Shown one piece after another: positions 1 to 6,800 of a stretch of 6,958 nucleotides of DNA (positions are counted from its first letter, which is position 1; the number at the start of each line of letters is the position of its first letter). The translations under genes and the position numbers were made by a program. The notes under the pieces were generated by a model that saw only the letters and a program-made list of their open reading frames with translations, was not told where the DNA came from and did no database searches. Source of the DNA: Sedimentisphaerales bacterium (GTDB lineage Bacteria; Planctomycetota; Phycisphaerae; Sedimentisphaerales; SG8-4); the NCBI GenBank assembly GCA_016928975.1, contig JAFGJR010000099.1, forward strand, positions 1 through 6,958. Direction: 5' to 3'.

Positions 1-930
1 CAGACGGTGGTTATCAATGAGCTGGTGGCCAACAGCGGCTCAACGACTGTGGATGACTGGGTGGAGCTGTACAATCCCACGTCCACAGCAGTCAGTCTGT
101 CTCACTGGTATCTCAGCGATGACGTGGGCCAGCCGAAGAAGTATGCGTTGCCGGCCTTGTCGGTGAGTTCGCATGGATACATCCGGTTCGACAATCTCCA
201 GGGCTTTGGCCTCGGCGCCAATGGCGACGATCTGGTCCTGTCGTCTCTGCCGGGCAATGCCCAGGATCGCATCGTCGATACGATCTCGTTCAAGGCACAG
301 GAGCCCGGAGTGTCATTAGGCCGCTATCCGGATGGCAGCGCCTACTGGTTCCGGATGGCGCCTTCGCAGGGCAAGGCGAACACCCAGCCATTGTTGCCTT
401 CTGTGGTCGTCAATGAGATCATGTACAGCCCGGTCGAGCCGAATGACGAGTACATTGAGCTGTACAATCCGACGACGCAGGCGGTCGCTTTGACGACGCA
501 GAGCGTCGGCTGGCGATTGAATGGTGCGGTGGACTACAACTTCCCGGCGAATTCCTCAATTGCTGCCGGCGGTCGGATCGTGGTAGTCGGTTTCGATCCG
601 CAAGCGGAGCCCGCCCGCCTGGCAGCCTTTGCCTCCGCCTACGGCGGCCCATTCACAGCGAACGTGAATCTCTTCGGTCCCTGGCAGGGGAACCTGTCGA
701 ATCAAGGGGAGCGAGTGGCGATGGAGAAGCCGCTGGTGAGCGTCGACCCGGCGGACGACATCGGCTGGGTGATCCTGGATGAGGTCATCTACAGTCCGGT
801 CGTTCCCTGGCCGGGCGGCACCGACGCGACAGGCGATTGCCTGCAAAGGCAGCACGGCGACGAGACCCACAGCGGCAACAACCCGGCGAACTGGCTGCCC
901 GGCGTCCCAACTGCCGGCAAAGCCCCGTAG
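1..930 (+). CDS. C-terminal part of a secreted protein with two tandem lamin-tail domains (5' end outside window)
   Basis: The reading frame is open from base 1 and stops with TAG at 928-930, leaving 309 residues of a longer protein; there is no ribosome-binding site or signal peptide in the window, so the GTG at 7 is not a credible start. Two lamin-tail (LTD) domains are visible. The first, about residues 3-125, opens with VVINELVAN and WVELYNPT and ends with VSLGRYPDGSAYWF. The second, about residues 133-305, opens with VVVNEIMYSP and YIELYNPT and ends with the usual WPGGTD...NPANWLPGVPTAG closing motif. LTDs are Ig-like beta-sandwich modules found in exported bacterial proteins, often beside nuclease, phosphatase or CotH kinase domains; the partner here is not visible. 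Because the gene at 3807 has the CotH architecture that commonly finishes with LTDs, I infer this is the tail of a similar CotH protein. No PEP-CTERM or LPXTG-type sorting signal is seen; the chain ends GKAP. Confidence 0.88.
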   Translation, partial: QTVVINELVANSGSTTVDDWVELYNPTSTAVSLSHWYLSDDVGQPKKYALPALSVSSHGYIRFDNLQGFGLGANGDDLVLSSLPGNAQDRIVDTISFKAQEPGVSLGRYPDGSAYWFRMAPSQGKANTQPLLPSVVVNEIMYSPVEPNDEYIELYNPTTQAVALTTQSVGWRLNGAVDYNFPANSSIAAGGRIVVVGFDPQAEPARLAAFASAYGGPFTANVNLFGPWQGNLSNQGERVAMEKPLVSVDPADDIGWVILDEVIYSPVVPWPGGTDATGDCLQRQHGDETHSGNNPANWLPGVPTAGKAP

Positions 931-958
931 CAGGGATCAGGGGTCGGGGCTCAGGGTT
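931..958 (+). repeat. Four imperfect 7-nt tandem repeats (CAGGGNT), G-quadruplex motif
   Basis: Directly after the stop codon of the first gene come the units CAGGGAT, CAGGGGT, CGGGGCT and CAGGGTT in perfect 7-nt register. The four G-runs (933-935, 940-943, 946-949, 954-956) are separated by 4, 2 and 4 bases, which satisfies the usual G3+N1-7 quadruplex rule on the plus (mRNA-like) strand. The function is unknown; it could affect transcript 3' ends or simply be an intergenic microsatellite. Confidence 0.7.
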
Positions 959-972
959 CAAGTCCCGGGTGC

Positions 973-996
973 CATGCTCACGCTCGCGTAGGCATG
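973..996. repeat. Imperfect inverted repeat / hairpin 1 of intergenic block
   Basis: Arms CATGCTCACGC (973-983) and GCGTAGGCATG (986-996) pair over 11 positions, with one T-G wobble and one C-A mismatch, around a very short centre (TC, effectively a 4-base loop). No T-tract follows, so it is not a standard intrinsic terminator. It resembles the short palindromic elements dispersed between genes in many bacteria, but copy number cannot be judged from one window. Confidence 0.5.
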
Positions 997-1010
997 TCCT
1001 CGGTACGCTG

Positions 1011-1030
1011 GTTCCGCACGTCTGTGGAAC
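1011..1030. repeat. Hairpin 2 of intergenic block
   Basis: Arms GTTCCGCA (1011-1018) and TGTGGAAC (1023-1030) form an 8-bp stem with one G-T wobble and a 4-base loop (CGTC). The following bases are AGAGAGAC, with no T-run, so a rho-independent terminator is not supported. It lies 14 bases after hairpin 1. Confidence 0.55.
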
Positions 1031-1060
1031 AGAGAGACCACGTCGCGCATCTTGATCTGT

Positions 1061-1090
1061 GTCCGGAGCAGAGGTTGCGGGGCTCCGGGC
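1061..1090. repeat. Hairpin 3 of intergenic block, upstream of the GLUG gene
   Basis: Arms GTCCGGAGC (1061-1069) and GCTCCGGGC (1082-1090) pair over nine positions with a single T-G wobble, around a 12-base loop. It ends 52 bases before the start codon of the GLUG gene and would be part of its leader if transcription starts upstream. No convincing -35/-10 pair is visible anywhere in 931-1142, so the gene may use a non-sigma-70 promoter or be read through from the first gene. Confidence 0.55.
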
Positions 1091-1129
1091 GAAGAGATAG
1101 CCGGGGCGGCATTAGCGAGCCTGTCATAG

Positions 1130-1135
1130 AAGGAG
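1130..1135 (+). promoter_or_regulatory. Shine-Dalgarno site of the GLUG gene
   Basis: AAGGAG lies 7 bases upstream of ATG 1143, an ideal spacing. An in-frame TAG at 1113-1115 and the absence of any start codon between it and 1143 fix this start. Confidence 0.85.
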
Positions 1136-1142
1136 TGGGAGC

Positions 1143-3293
1143 ATGAGCGGCGGTCCTATCCAGTTCATCTGTTGTGTGTGTCTGACATTGTTGAGGATGA
1201 ACTCCACGGTCGAAGCTGTGGAATTCGCAGGCGGCAGCGGGACGCCTGCCGATCCCTACCAGATCGCCACGGCGGAACAACTGATCTCCATTGGCTCGGA
1301 CCCCAATCTGCTCGACAAGCACTTTGTCCTGCTCAACGACATCGACCTGGACCCCAACCTCCCCGGCGGCCGGGTCTTTACGACGGCTGTGATCGCGCCA
1401 CGTGAGGAAGCCCCTTTCCGGGAGTTCCCCAACTGGAAAGGAGTCCCCTTCACCGGCACGTTCAACGGTCAAGGACACAGCGTCAAGAATCTGACGGTCC
1501 CGATGACTATGAACTCCTTCATTGCCCTGTTTGGGAATATTGCCAAAGGAGGCTTGGTGTCCGACCTGAGAGTGGAAGACGGCAGTCTGGATTGGCAGGG
1601 CACGGCACAGCATGGCGTTCTGGCCGCCTGGAATGAAGGGCGGATCATTCGCTGCGGTGCCACTGGCAGTGTCAAGGCCAACATGTTCGGTGGCATACTG
1701 GCTGGATTCAATCGTGGCGAGATCATCGAATGTTGGGCGGAAGGAAAGGCGTCTGGCCCGGACAGCATCGGTGGCCTGGTGGGCTTCAACAGCTTCGGCA
1801 TTATAGTGAACTGCCACACTTCTTGCAGAGTCTACATCACCGACGGCAGGGAATTCAATTGGGGGGGCGGACTCGTGGGCCAAGGCTGCGAGGACGTGAT
1901 TGTGAATTGCTGGGCCAGCGGCGACGTCTCCGGCGTGCGGGCCAGCCGTGTGCTTGGCGGATTGGTCGGCGGGAGCATCAACACGCTCATCGCCAACTGC
2001 TACGCCACGGGCAATGTCTCTGTCGGACGTTTGGGAAGGTCTGTTGGCGGTCTTGTCGGAAGCGGTGGGACCATCTGCGACTGCTACGCCACAGGGAGTG
2101 TCTCGGGGGGTGATTCACTCGGAGGACTGGTCGGGGGTTCTGCGTTCATCACAGACAGCTATGCCATTGGTCACGTCTCGCTTGAGCAGGGTAGTGAGAA
2201 TGTCGGCGGCTTGACTGGAACACCATCGCAGGATTATGTGAAGGGATGCTTCTGGAATATCGAGACAAGTGGACTGACTGTCAGTGGCGGCGGCACGGGA
2301 CTGACGACCCCTCAGATGCAGGATGCCGCCACCTACCTTGCGGCGGGCTGGGATTTGGCGGGCGAACGAGCCAATGGGACCGCGGATATCTGGTACATCC
2401 CGGAAGGTGGGGGGGCCCCACTGTTGACCGTTCACTCCGCCACATTCGAGCCGCACAAGCTGGATGGTGCTGGCACGTCAGAGGATCCATACAAGATCGC
2501 GACAATCGAAGACCTTGACGCGATCAATCACCACGATCTCGCCGCCTGCTACCGCCTTGAGGCCGACATCAACCTCGCCCAGAGCCCACGACGTAAGCCA
2601 CTCATCCGGTACTTTGACGGCAAGTTCGATGGCGCGGGCCGGGTTATCGCGGGTCTGACTATTCGCGGCAGAGCTCATCTGGGCCTGTTTGGTGATTTGG
2701 GCGCGTGTGCCTGCGTCACCAACCTCAGCATCTGCGACGCAAATGTCACGGGCAACCGGTCCTTGGGGCTGCTCGCAGGTACGAACAGGGGCAACATCAC
2801 GGGCTGTCGAGTTGACGGCACTGTCTCTGGGGATTCTGCTCTCGGCATCCTGACGGGGTGGAATGACGGGAGCATCAGCGACTCCTACGGCGTTGGCAGC
2901 GTATCCTCAACATTCAATCCGATCGGGGGCTTGACTGGGTGGAATGCTGGCCTGATCAGCCGATGCTATGCGAACGCTTCTGTCACATGGTCGCGGACCG
3001 ACGTCTCTCCCAAAGAGGAGTCAGGTGGCTTGGTGGGCGCCAATCACGAGCCAGGTTGGAGCGGCGTCGCTTTCACCAAAGGCCTGGCGTCAACAGACAT
3101 AAACGGAGAGATTCGTGCCTGCTACTTTCTGATCGACGCGGACGGCGGCGGGCCCGACAATGGGTTGGGTGTTGCCCTGACCAGTGCGCAGATGAAACAG
3201 CAGGCGAGCTTTGTCGGGTGGGATTTCGAGAACATCTGGACGATTGCCGAGGGGGAGAGCTATCCCCGGCTCCGGTGGGAGCCTGTGCCGTGA
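1143..3293 (+). CDS. Secreted GLUG-motif repeat protein, two beta-helix modules
   Basis: This complete 716-residue gene starts at ATG 1143, preceded by AAGGAG, and ends with TGA 3291-3293. Residues 6-17 (IQFICCVCLTLL) form a short hydrophobic stretch, with a plausible signal-peptidase site after VEA at residue 25; the n-region has no basic residue, which is weak for a Sec signal. Module A (about 29-430) and module B (about 440-716) each start with a G-G/A-G-T-x-x-DPY-x-IAT motif and a DIDL/DINL stretch. The F-x-G-x-F-x-G-x-G motif then leads into coils of about 25-30 residues with GLUG cores such as GGLVGFN (210), GGLVGGS (272 and 328), GGLTGWN (595) and GGLVGAN (628), often followed by CYATG-type turns. 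Each module ends in a QM...GWD...IW cap (389-417; 683-699). GLUG repeats fold as right-handed parallel beta-helices in adhesins and protease-like surface proteins; no catalytic residues are evident, so a surface or matrix role is inferred. Confidence 0.93.
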   Translation: MSGGPIQFICCVCLTLLRMNSTVEAVEFAGGSGTPADPYQIATAEQLISIGSDPNLLDKHFVLLNDIDLDPNLPGGRVFTTAVIAPREEAPFREFPNWKGVPFTGTFNGQGHSVKNLTVPMTMNSFIALFGNIAKGGLVSDLRVEDGSLDWQGTAQHGVLAAWNEGRIIRCGATGSVKANMFGGILAGFNRGEIIECWAEGKASGPDSIGGLVGFNSFGIIVNCHTSCRVYITDGREFNWGGGLVGQGCEDVIVNCWASGDVSGVRASRVLGGLVGGSINTLIANCYATGNVSVGRLGRSVGGLVGSGGTICDCYATGSVSGGDSLGGLVGGSAFITDSYAIGHVSLEQGSENVGGLTGTPSQDYVKGCFWNIETSGLTVSGGGTGLTTPQMQDAATYLAAGWDLAGERANGTADIWYIPEGGGAPLLTVHSATFEPHKLDGAGTSEDPYKIATIEDLDAINHHDLAACYRLEADINLAQSPRRKPLIRYFDGKFDGAGRVIAGLTIRGRAHLGLFGDLGACACVTNLSICDANVTGNRSLGLLAGTNRGNITGCRVDGTVSGDSALGILTGWNDGSISDSYGVGSVSSTFNPIGGLTGWNAGLISRCYANASVTWSRTDVSPKEESGGLVGANHEPGWSGVAFTKGLASTDINGEIRACYFLIDADGGGPDNGLGVALTSAQMKQQASFVGWDFENIWTIAEGESYPRLRWEPVP
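1997..2104 (+). repeat. DNA-level repeat of one beta-helix coil
   Basis: Two 24-base segments, 1997-2020 and 2081-2104, share 20 of 24 positions (both begin CTGCTACGCCAC and end TGTCTC). They lie exactly 84 bases apart, which is 28 codons. They encode the CYATG-N/S-VS turns of neighbouring GLUG coils. The identity at DNA level suggests recent coil duplication or gene conversion compared with the more diverged coils elsewhere in the gene. Confidence 0.65.
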
Positions 3294-3390
3294 GGCGACG
3301 ATGAAGTGTCAGAGCCTGTCAGGCGGCGGCCTGTCGGCTTTCCGGACAAGCAGACGCCGGTAACCGGGCAGTCACGTCGTGACGAAGCAG
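3294..3390. other. Convergent intergenic gap with small inverted repeats
   Basis: This 97-base gap separates the 3' ends of the GLUG gene (plus) and the small membrane-protein gene (minus). It holds CAGGC/GCCTG arms around a GGCG loop (3320-3333), a CCGGT-A-ACCGG inverted repeat (3357-3367), and a 13-base near-perfect palindrome GTCACG-T-CGTGAC (3371-3383) just beyond the minus-strand stop codon. None is followed by a T-tract on either strand, so a classical bidirectional terminator cannot be claimed. The heptamer GCCTGTC also occurs twice (3314-3320 and 3329-3335). Confidence 0.45.
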
Positions 3391-3558
3391 TCAGACGTTG
3401 GGAAGCAGCGCCACCCAATCCAGCAGGACGGCCGTCAAGATGACGACTCCAACCGCGACGATCAGCTTCACCACCAGCCACGTCCGTCGCCTCGTGGCTT
3501 CCTCGCACTCGCAGCCGCCATTACCCTCGGGTATGTCGCCAGGAATCATCCATGACAT
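3391..3558 (-). CDS. Small single-pass membrane protein, 55 residues, Cys-x-Cys motif
   Basis: Read on the minus strand from ATG at 3558 to TGA at 3393-3391, this gives 55 residues. The N-terminal part (MSWMIPGDIPEGNGG) is followed by a C-E-C-E-E cluster (residues 16-20), a basic patch RRR (23-25) and one long hydrophobic helix (about 27-52), then a two-to-three-residue tail. Basic residues before the helix predict a cytoplasmic N-terminus. I chose ATG 3558 because a purine-rich AAAGGGG lies 5 bases upstream and a good minus-strand promoter (3645-3618) would start transcription near 3611. An in-frame GTG at 3606 would extend the protein by 16 residues (including C-A-W-C) but has no ribosome-binding site and would sit only a few bases from the predicted transcript start. 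I do not recognise the family. The CxC pair could bind metal or be redox active, but nothing else supports this. It diverges from the CotH gene. Confidence 0.6.
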   Translation of the reverse strand: MSWMIPGDIPEGNGGCECEEATRRRTWLVVKLIVAVGVVILTAVLLDWVALLPNV

Positions 3559-3617
3559 ACTGGCCCCTTTCCGTTTGCTGAGTTCGTTGATGCACCACGC
3601 ACACACCAGCGCGCGGC

Positions 3618-3645
3618 ATTATGCACGAAGCCCCTGGAAAGTCAA
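3618..3645 (-). promoter_or_regulatory. Sigma-70-type promoter for the small membrane protein
   Basis: On the minus strand, TTGACT (3645-3640) is followed after 16 bases by CATAAT (3623-3618); each box matches 5 of 6 consensus bases. The expected start point is near 3611, giving a leader of about 53 bases to ATG 3558. It lies upstream of, and correctly oriented to, the only minus-strand gene I support. Confidence 0.6.
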
Positions 3646-3687
3646 GGGAATTCCAAGATACTGAGGGACGTGGTCGGGGGCTCTGCC

Positions 3688-3716
3688 TTGACGCAGGGGG
3701 GCGGATCGGATACAAT
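3688..3716 (+). promoter_or_regulatory. Sigma-70-type promoter for the CotH gene, with G6 in the spacer
   Basis: TTGACG (3688-3693) and TACAAT (3711-3716) are separated by exactly 17 bases, the optimal spacing; each box matches 5 of 6 consensus bases. Transcription would start near 3723, giving a leader of about 84 bases to GTG 3807. The spacer contains a run of six G (3696-3701). The -35 box is 42 bases from the -35 box of the opposite-strand promoter, so the two promoters are back to back and do not overlap. Confidence 0.72.
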
Positions 3717-3739
3717 ACGGAGGTGGCGGGAGCGCATGC

Positions 3740-3775
3740 GGGCCGCGAGTGACCGGGGCACGCATTGGGCGGCCC
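3740..3775 (+). promoter_or_regulatory. Hairpin in the predicted 5' leader of the CotH gene
   Basis: GGGCCGC (3740-3746) pairs perfectly with GCGGCCC (3769-3775) across a 22-base loop. An 8-base perfect palindrome CGCATGCG (3733-3740) abuts its 5' arm. Both lie between the predicted transcription start and the ribosome-binding site. No known riboswitch class is recognised; seven GC-rich pairs can occur by chance at this base composition. Confidence 0.35.
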
Positions 3776-3790
3776 AGGATGCAATCGAAA

Positions 3791-3800
3791 AGGAAGAGGA
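3791..3800 (+). promoter_or_regulatory. Shine-Dalgarno region deciding the GTG start of the CotH gene
   Basis: AGGAAGAGGA ends 6 bases before GTG 3807. No comparable site precedes the upstream in-frame TTG (3765) or the downstream ATG (3876), and the latter would cut away half of the signal peptide. The in-frame stop TGA at 3750-3752 bounds the frame. Confidence 0.75.
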
Positions 3801-3806
3801 CGAAAC

Positions 3807-6800
3807 GTGTTCACGTCAAGACCATTACGGGCGGGTTCGAGACCTGCCTCAACATTCCTTACTGTCGCGATAGTGATGCTCTGCTTCTGGTCGTTCGGCG
3901 CCGACGGTTGCCTCGGACAGTCCGCGGACGGTGGCATTGGCGGGGCAGACCCCACGGCACAGGCGTCGCCGGTGGTGGTCATCAACGAGCTGCACGTCGA
4001 TCCCGACGTCAAGACGGAGCGGGTCGAATTTGTCGAGCTGCATAATCCCGAGGCCGAGCCGGTGGACCTGAGCGGCTGGCAGCTCACGGAGGGGGTCTTC
4101 TATACCTTCCCGGAAGGAGCCGTGCTCCCGGCCAACGGGTACGTCATTGTCGCCGAGGACCCCAGTCAGATCCATGCCAAATGGAGCTCGGGCCGGTTCG
4201 GCATCCGGGCGAGCCTCGTCTTCGGGCCGTATGTGGGCAAGCTGGACAATGAAGCCGATCACGTCGTCTTGTGCGATGCCGTGGGCCAGCTCGTCGATGA
4301 AGTGGACTACCAGGTCGGGTTCCCGTGGCCGACGGTGGGAGATGCCGTTCCGGAGAGTGCCCCGGGCAATGGGTACTCCATGCAACTGACGAATCCTCTC
4401 TTCGACAACAACCTCGGAGGCTGCTGGCGGTCGGCACTGCCGACACCCGCGGCGGCGAACCGTAGCGCCCCTGTGGCGAACATCGCTCCTCAGGTTCGGC
4501 AGGTGAAGCACTCGCCCAGGGAGCCGCGATCCGGCGACGTCGTGACGATCAGCGCCAAGGTGACGGACCCGGACGGCGTGAAGAGTATCAGCTTCTTGTA
4601 CCAGGTGGTGAATCCCGGCAATTACATTGCCCGCCAGGACGCCCAGTACGGAACAAGCTGGGTCATCGTGGCCATGCACGACGACGGGCTCAATGGCGAC
4701 GCCGTGGCGGGGGACGACGTGTTCAGCGTGCAGCTTCCCGGCTCGTTGCAGACGCATCGCCGGCTGGTCCGCTACAGGATGCTCGTGACGGACAATCTGG
4801 ATATGAATGCCTTCATACCGTATTCGGACGATCCGCAACCGAATTTCGCCTACTTCGTGTATGACGGCGTGCCCGCCTGGCGCGGCGCGGTGCAGCCAGG
4901 CGTCACCCCGGTCATCGAGTTCCCCGTCGAGGTGATGCGCAGCCTGCCGGTCTATCACCTGATCAGCAAGAAATCCGACGTGGAGGACAGCACGTGGTTC
5001 TCGCGGGATGGCAGCAATGAGTTCCGCTGGTGGGGCACGCTCGTCTACGACGGCGAGGTCTATGACCACATCCGTTACCGGATGCGCGGCGGCGTCTGGC
5101 GCTACTCGATGGCGAAGAATATGTTCAAGCTGGATTTCAACCGAAGCCACTATTTCCAGGCGCGGGACGACTACGGCAACGAGTACGCGACGAAGTGGAA
5201 CCGGCTGAATTTCTCGGCGTGCATTCAACAGGGCAGCTTCGGGCAGCGCGGCGAGCAGGGCATGTTCGAGGCGCTCACATGCCGGCTGTTCAACCTGGCC
5301 GGCTGCCCGGCATCCAAGACGAATTACTTTCAGTTCCGGATCATCGACGAGACCTACGAGGACGGCGAGCGCAATGCGGCCCATCGGCCGCTGACAAGCA
5401 CAGGGACCCAGTACGACGGCGACTTCTGGGGCCTGTACATGACGATCGAGCAGATGGACGGGCGGTTCCTGGACGAGCACGGCCTGCCCGACGGGAACCT
5501 GTACAAGATGGACGATGCCTATCCGGGCGGGTATGACAAGAACAACCAGGGACCCACGCAGGTCGATAACAATACCGACGTGGAAATGTTCCGGGGCATG
5601 TATCAGTCGCGTCTGGGGGCCGCATGGTGGGCCCAGAACGTCAATCTCGACGCCTACTACGCCTACTATGCCATTTACCAGGCCGTTCATCACGGCGACA
5701 TCACCAGCAAGAACTGGTACCTCTACCATCACCCCGTGACCGACCAGTGGTGGCAGCTTCCCTGGGACGTCGATCTGACGTGGACCACGTATTACGGCAG
5801 CAATGATCCGAGCGACCCGTTCAGCCGTGCCGGCATCTTCAGCTACGCGGAGCTCGACGTGGAGACGAAGAACCATCTCCGCGAAGTGGTCGATCTACTG
5901 TTCAATGCGGAGCAGACCGGGCAGCTCATCGACGACTACGCGGCGATCATCAACGACCCTGCCGGCGGACTGTCTATGGTGGATGCGGATCGCGCCATGT
6001 GGGATTACCACTGGGTCATGTCGGACGCCGCGTGCAGCGGCTATCGCACGAACTGCGGCAGCGACAAAGCCGGCCAGGGCCGCTTCTACCAGGAGGCGGT
6101 GGACCGCCACTACGACCGTAGTTTCGAGGGCATGGTCCAGGTGATGAAGGACTATGTCGATGAGCGCGTGCCGTATCTGAATACCAAATCCGCCGACACC
6201 GCGATCCCGAATACGCCCCTGGCGACGTCTGTAGGGCCGGAGGATTTCCCCGCCAACGCCCTGGTTTTCCGGTCGAGCGCGTTCAGCGACCCACAGGGGG
6301 CCGGCACGTTCGCGGCGATGAAGTGGCGGATCGCGGAGGTGGCCGCCGGCTCACAGGTTCCCAAGGGAGCCGACACCAATCCCGTCCTGCTTCCCGACGG
6401 AGCGATGTGGAAGTACTTCAAGGGCTTAAGCGAGCCTTCCACCACGCGAGGGGCGTGGCGCCAGGTCGGCTTCGACGACTCGCAATGGGCGGTGGGCAAT
6501 GCACCCGTCGGCTACGGCGAGTCATTCATCGCCACAGTCCTCTCCGACATGCCGGGCAACTACAGCACGCTGTACCTGCGCACCACGTTCGACGTTTCCA
6601 GCCTCAACAGCTTGAGTAAGCTGATCCTCGAGGTCCGGTACGACGACGGCGTCAACGTCTGGATCAACGGCATGCTCGCTTACCAGGAGAACGTCTCCTC
6701 GACGGAAGTGCCCTACGACGGACTTGCGCCCACGGTCCGAGAGGACAGTACATTCTATCGCCAGGAGCTTGGCGACCCGCGGGCGTGGCTCAGGCAGGGC

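Noticed and set aside
952..975. A tRNA T-arm-like string (GGGTTCAAGTCCC followed by a GCCA)
   Set aside because: The stem-loop resembles a T-arm, but no acceptor 5' strand, D-arm or anticodon arm precedes it; the upstream bases are the heptamer array and the end of a coding region. An old tRNA-derived attachment remnant cannot be excluded but is unsupported.
1011..1030. Rho-independent terminator for the first gene
   Set aside because: The stem is good, but it is followed by AGAGAGAC rather than a T-run, and it lies 80 bases past the stop codon.
1075..1103. Sigma-70 promoter for the GLUG gene (TTGCGG with an AT-poor -10)
   Set aside because: The best -10 candidates at 15-17 base spacing (GATAGC, TAGCCG) match the consensus poorly.
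978..1883. A 301-codon minus-strand frame over the start of the GLUG gene
   Set aside because: Most of it is antisense to the GLUG repeats, its composition is low-complexity Arg/Ala/His-rich, and no start signal or family motif is seen.
3749..4045. Plus-strand 98-codon frame starting at ATG 3749
   Set aside because: It overlaps the CotH gene in another frame, becomes Arg-rich nonsense, and lacks the signal peptide and LTD motifs of the chosen frame.
3521..4087. Minus-strand 188-codon frame across the divergent promoter region
   Set aside because: It runs through both promoters and antisense to the LTD of the CotH gene, with a Pro/Ser/Arg-rich composition and no start signal. The 55-residue frame in the same area is better supported.
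3849..5876. A 675-codon open frame on the minus strand, opposite the CotH gene
   Set aside because: It is fully antisense to a frame with clear LTD and CotH motifs. Long antisense frames are common in GC-rich genes, and its product has no recognisable domain, signal or ribosome-binding site.
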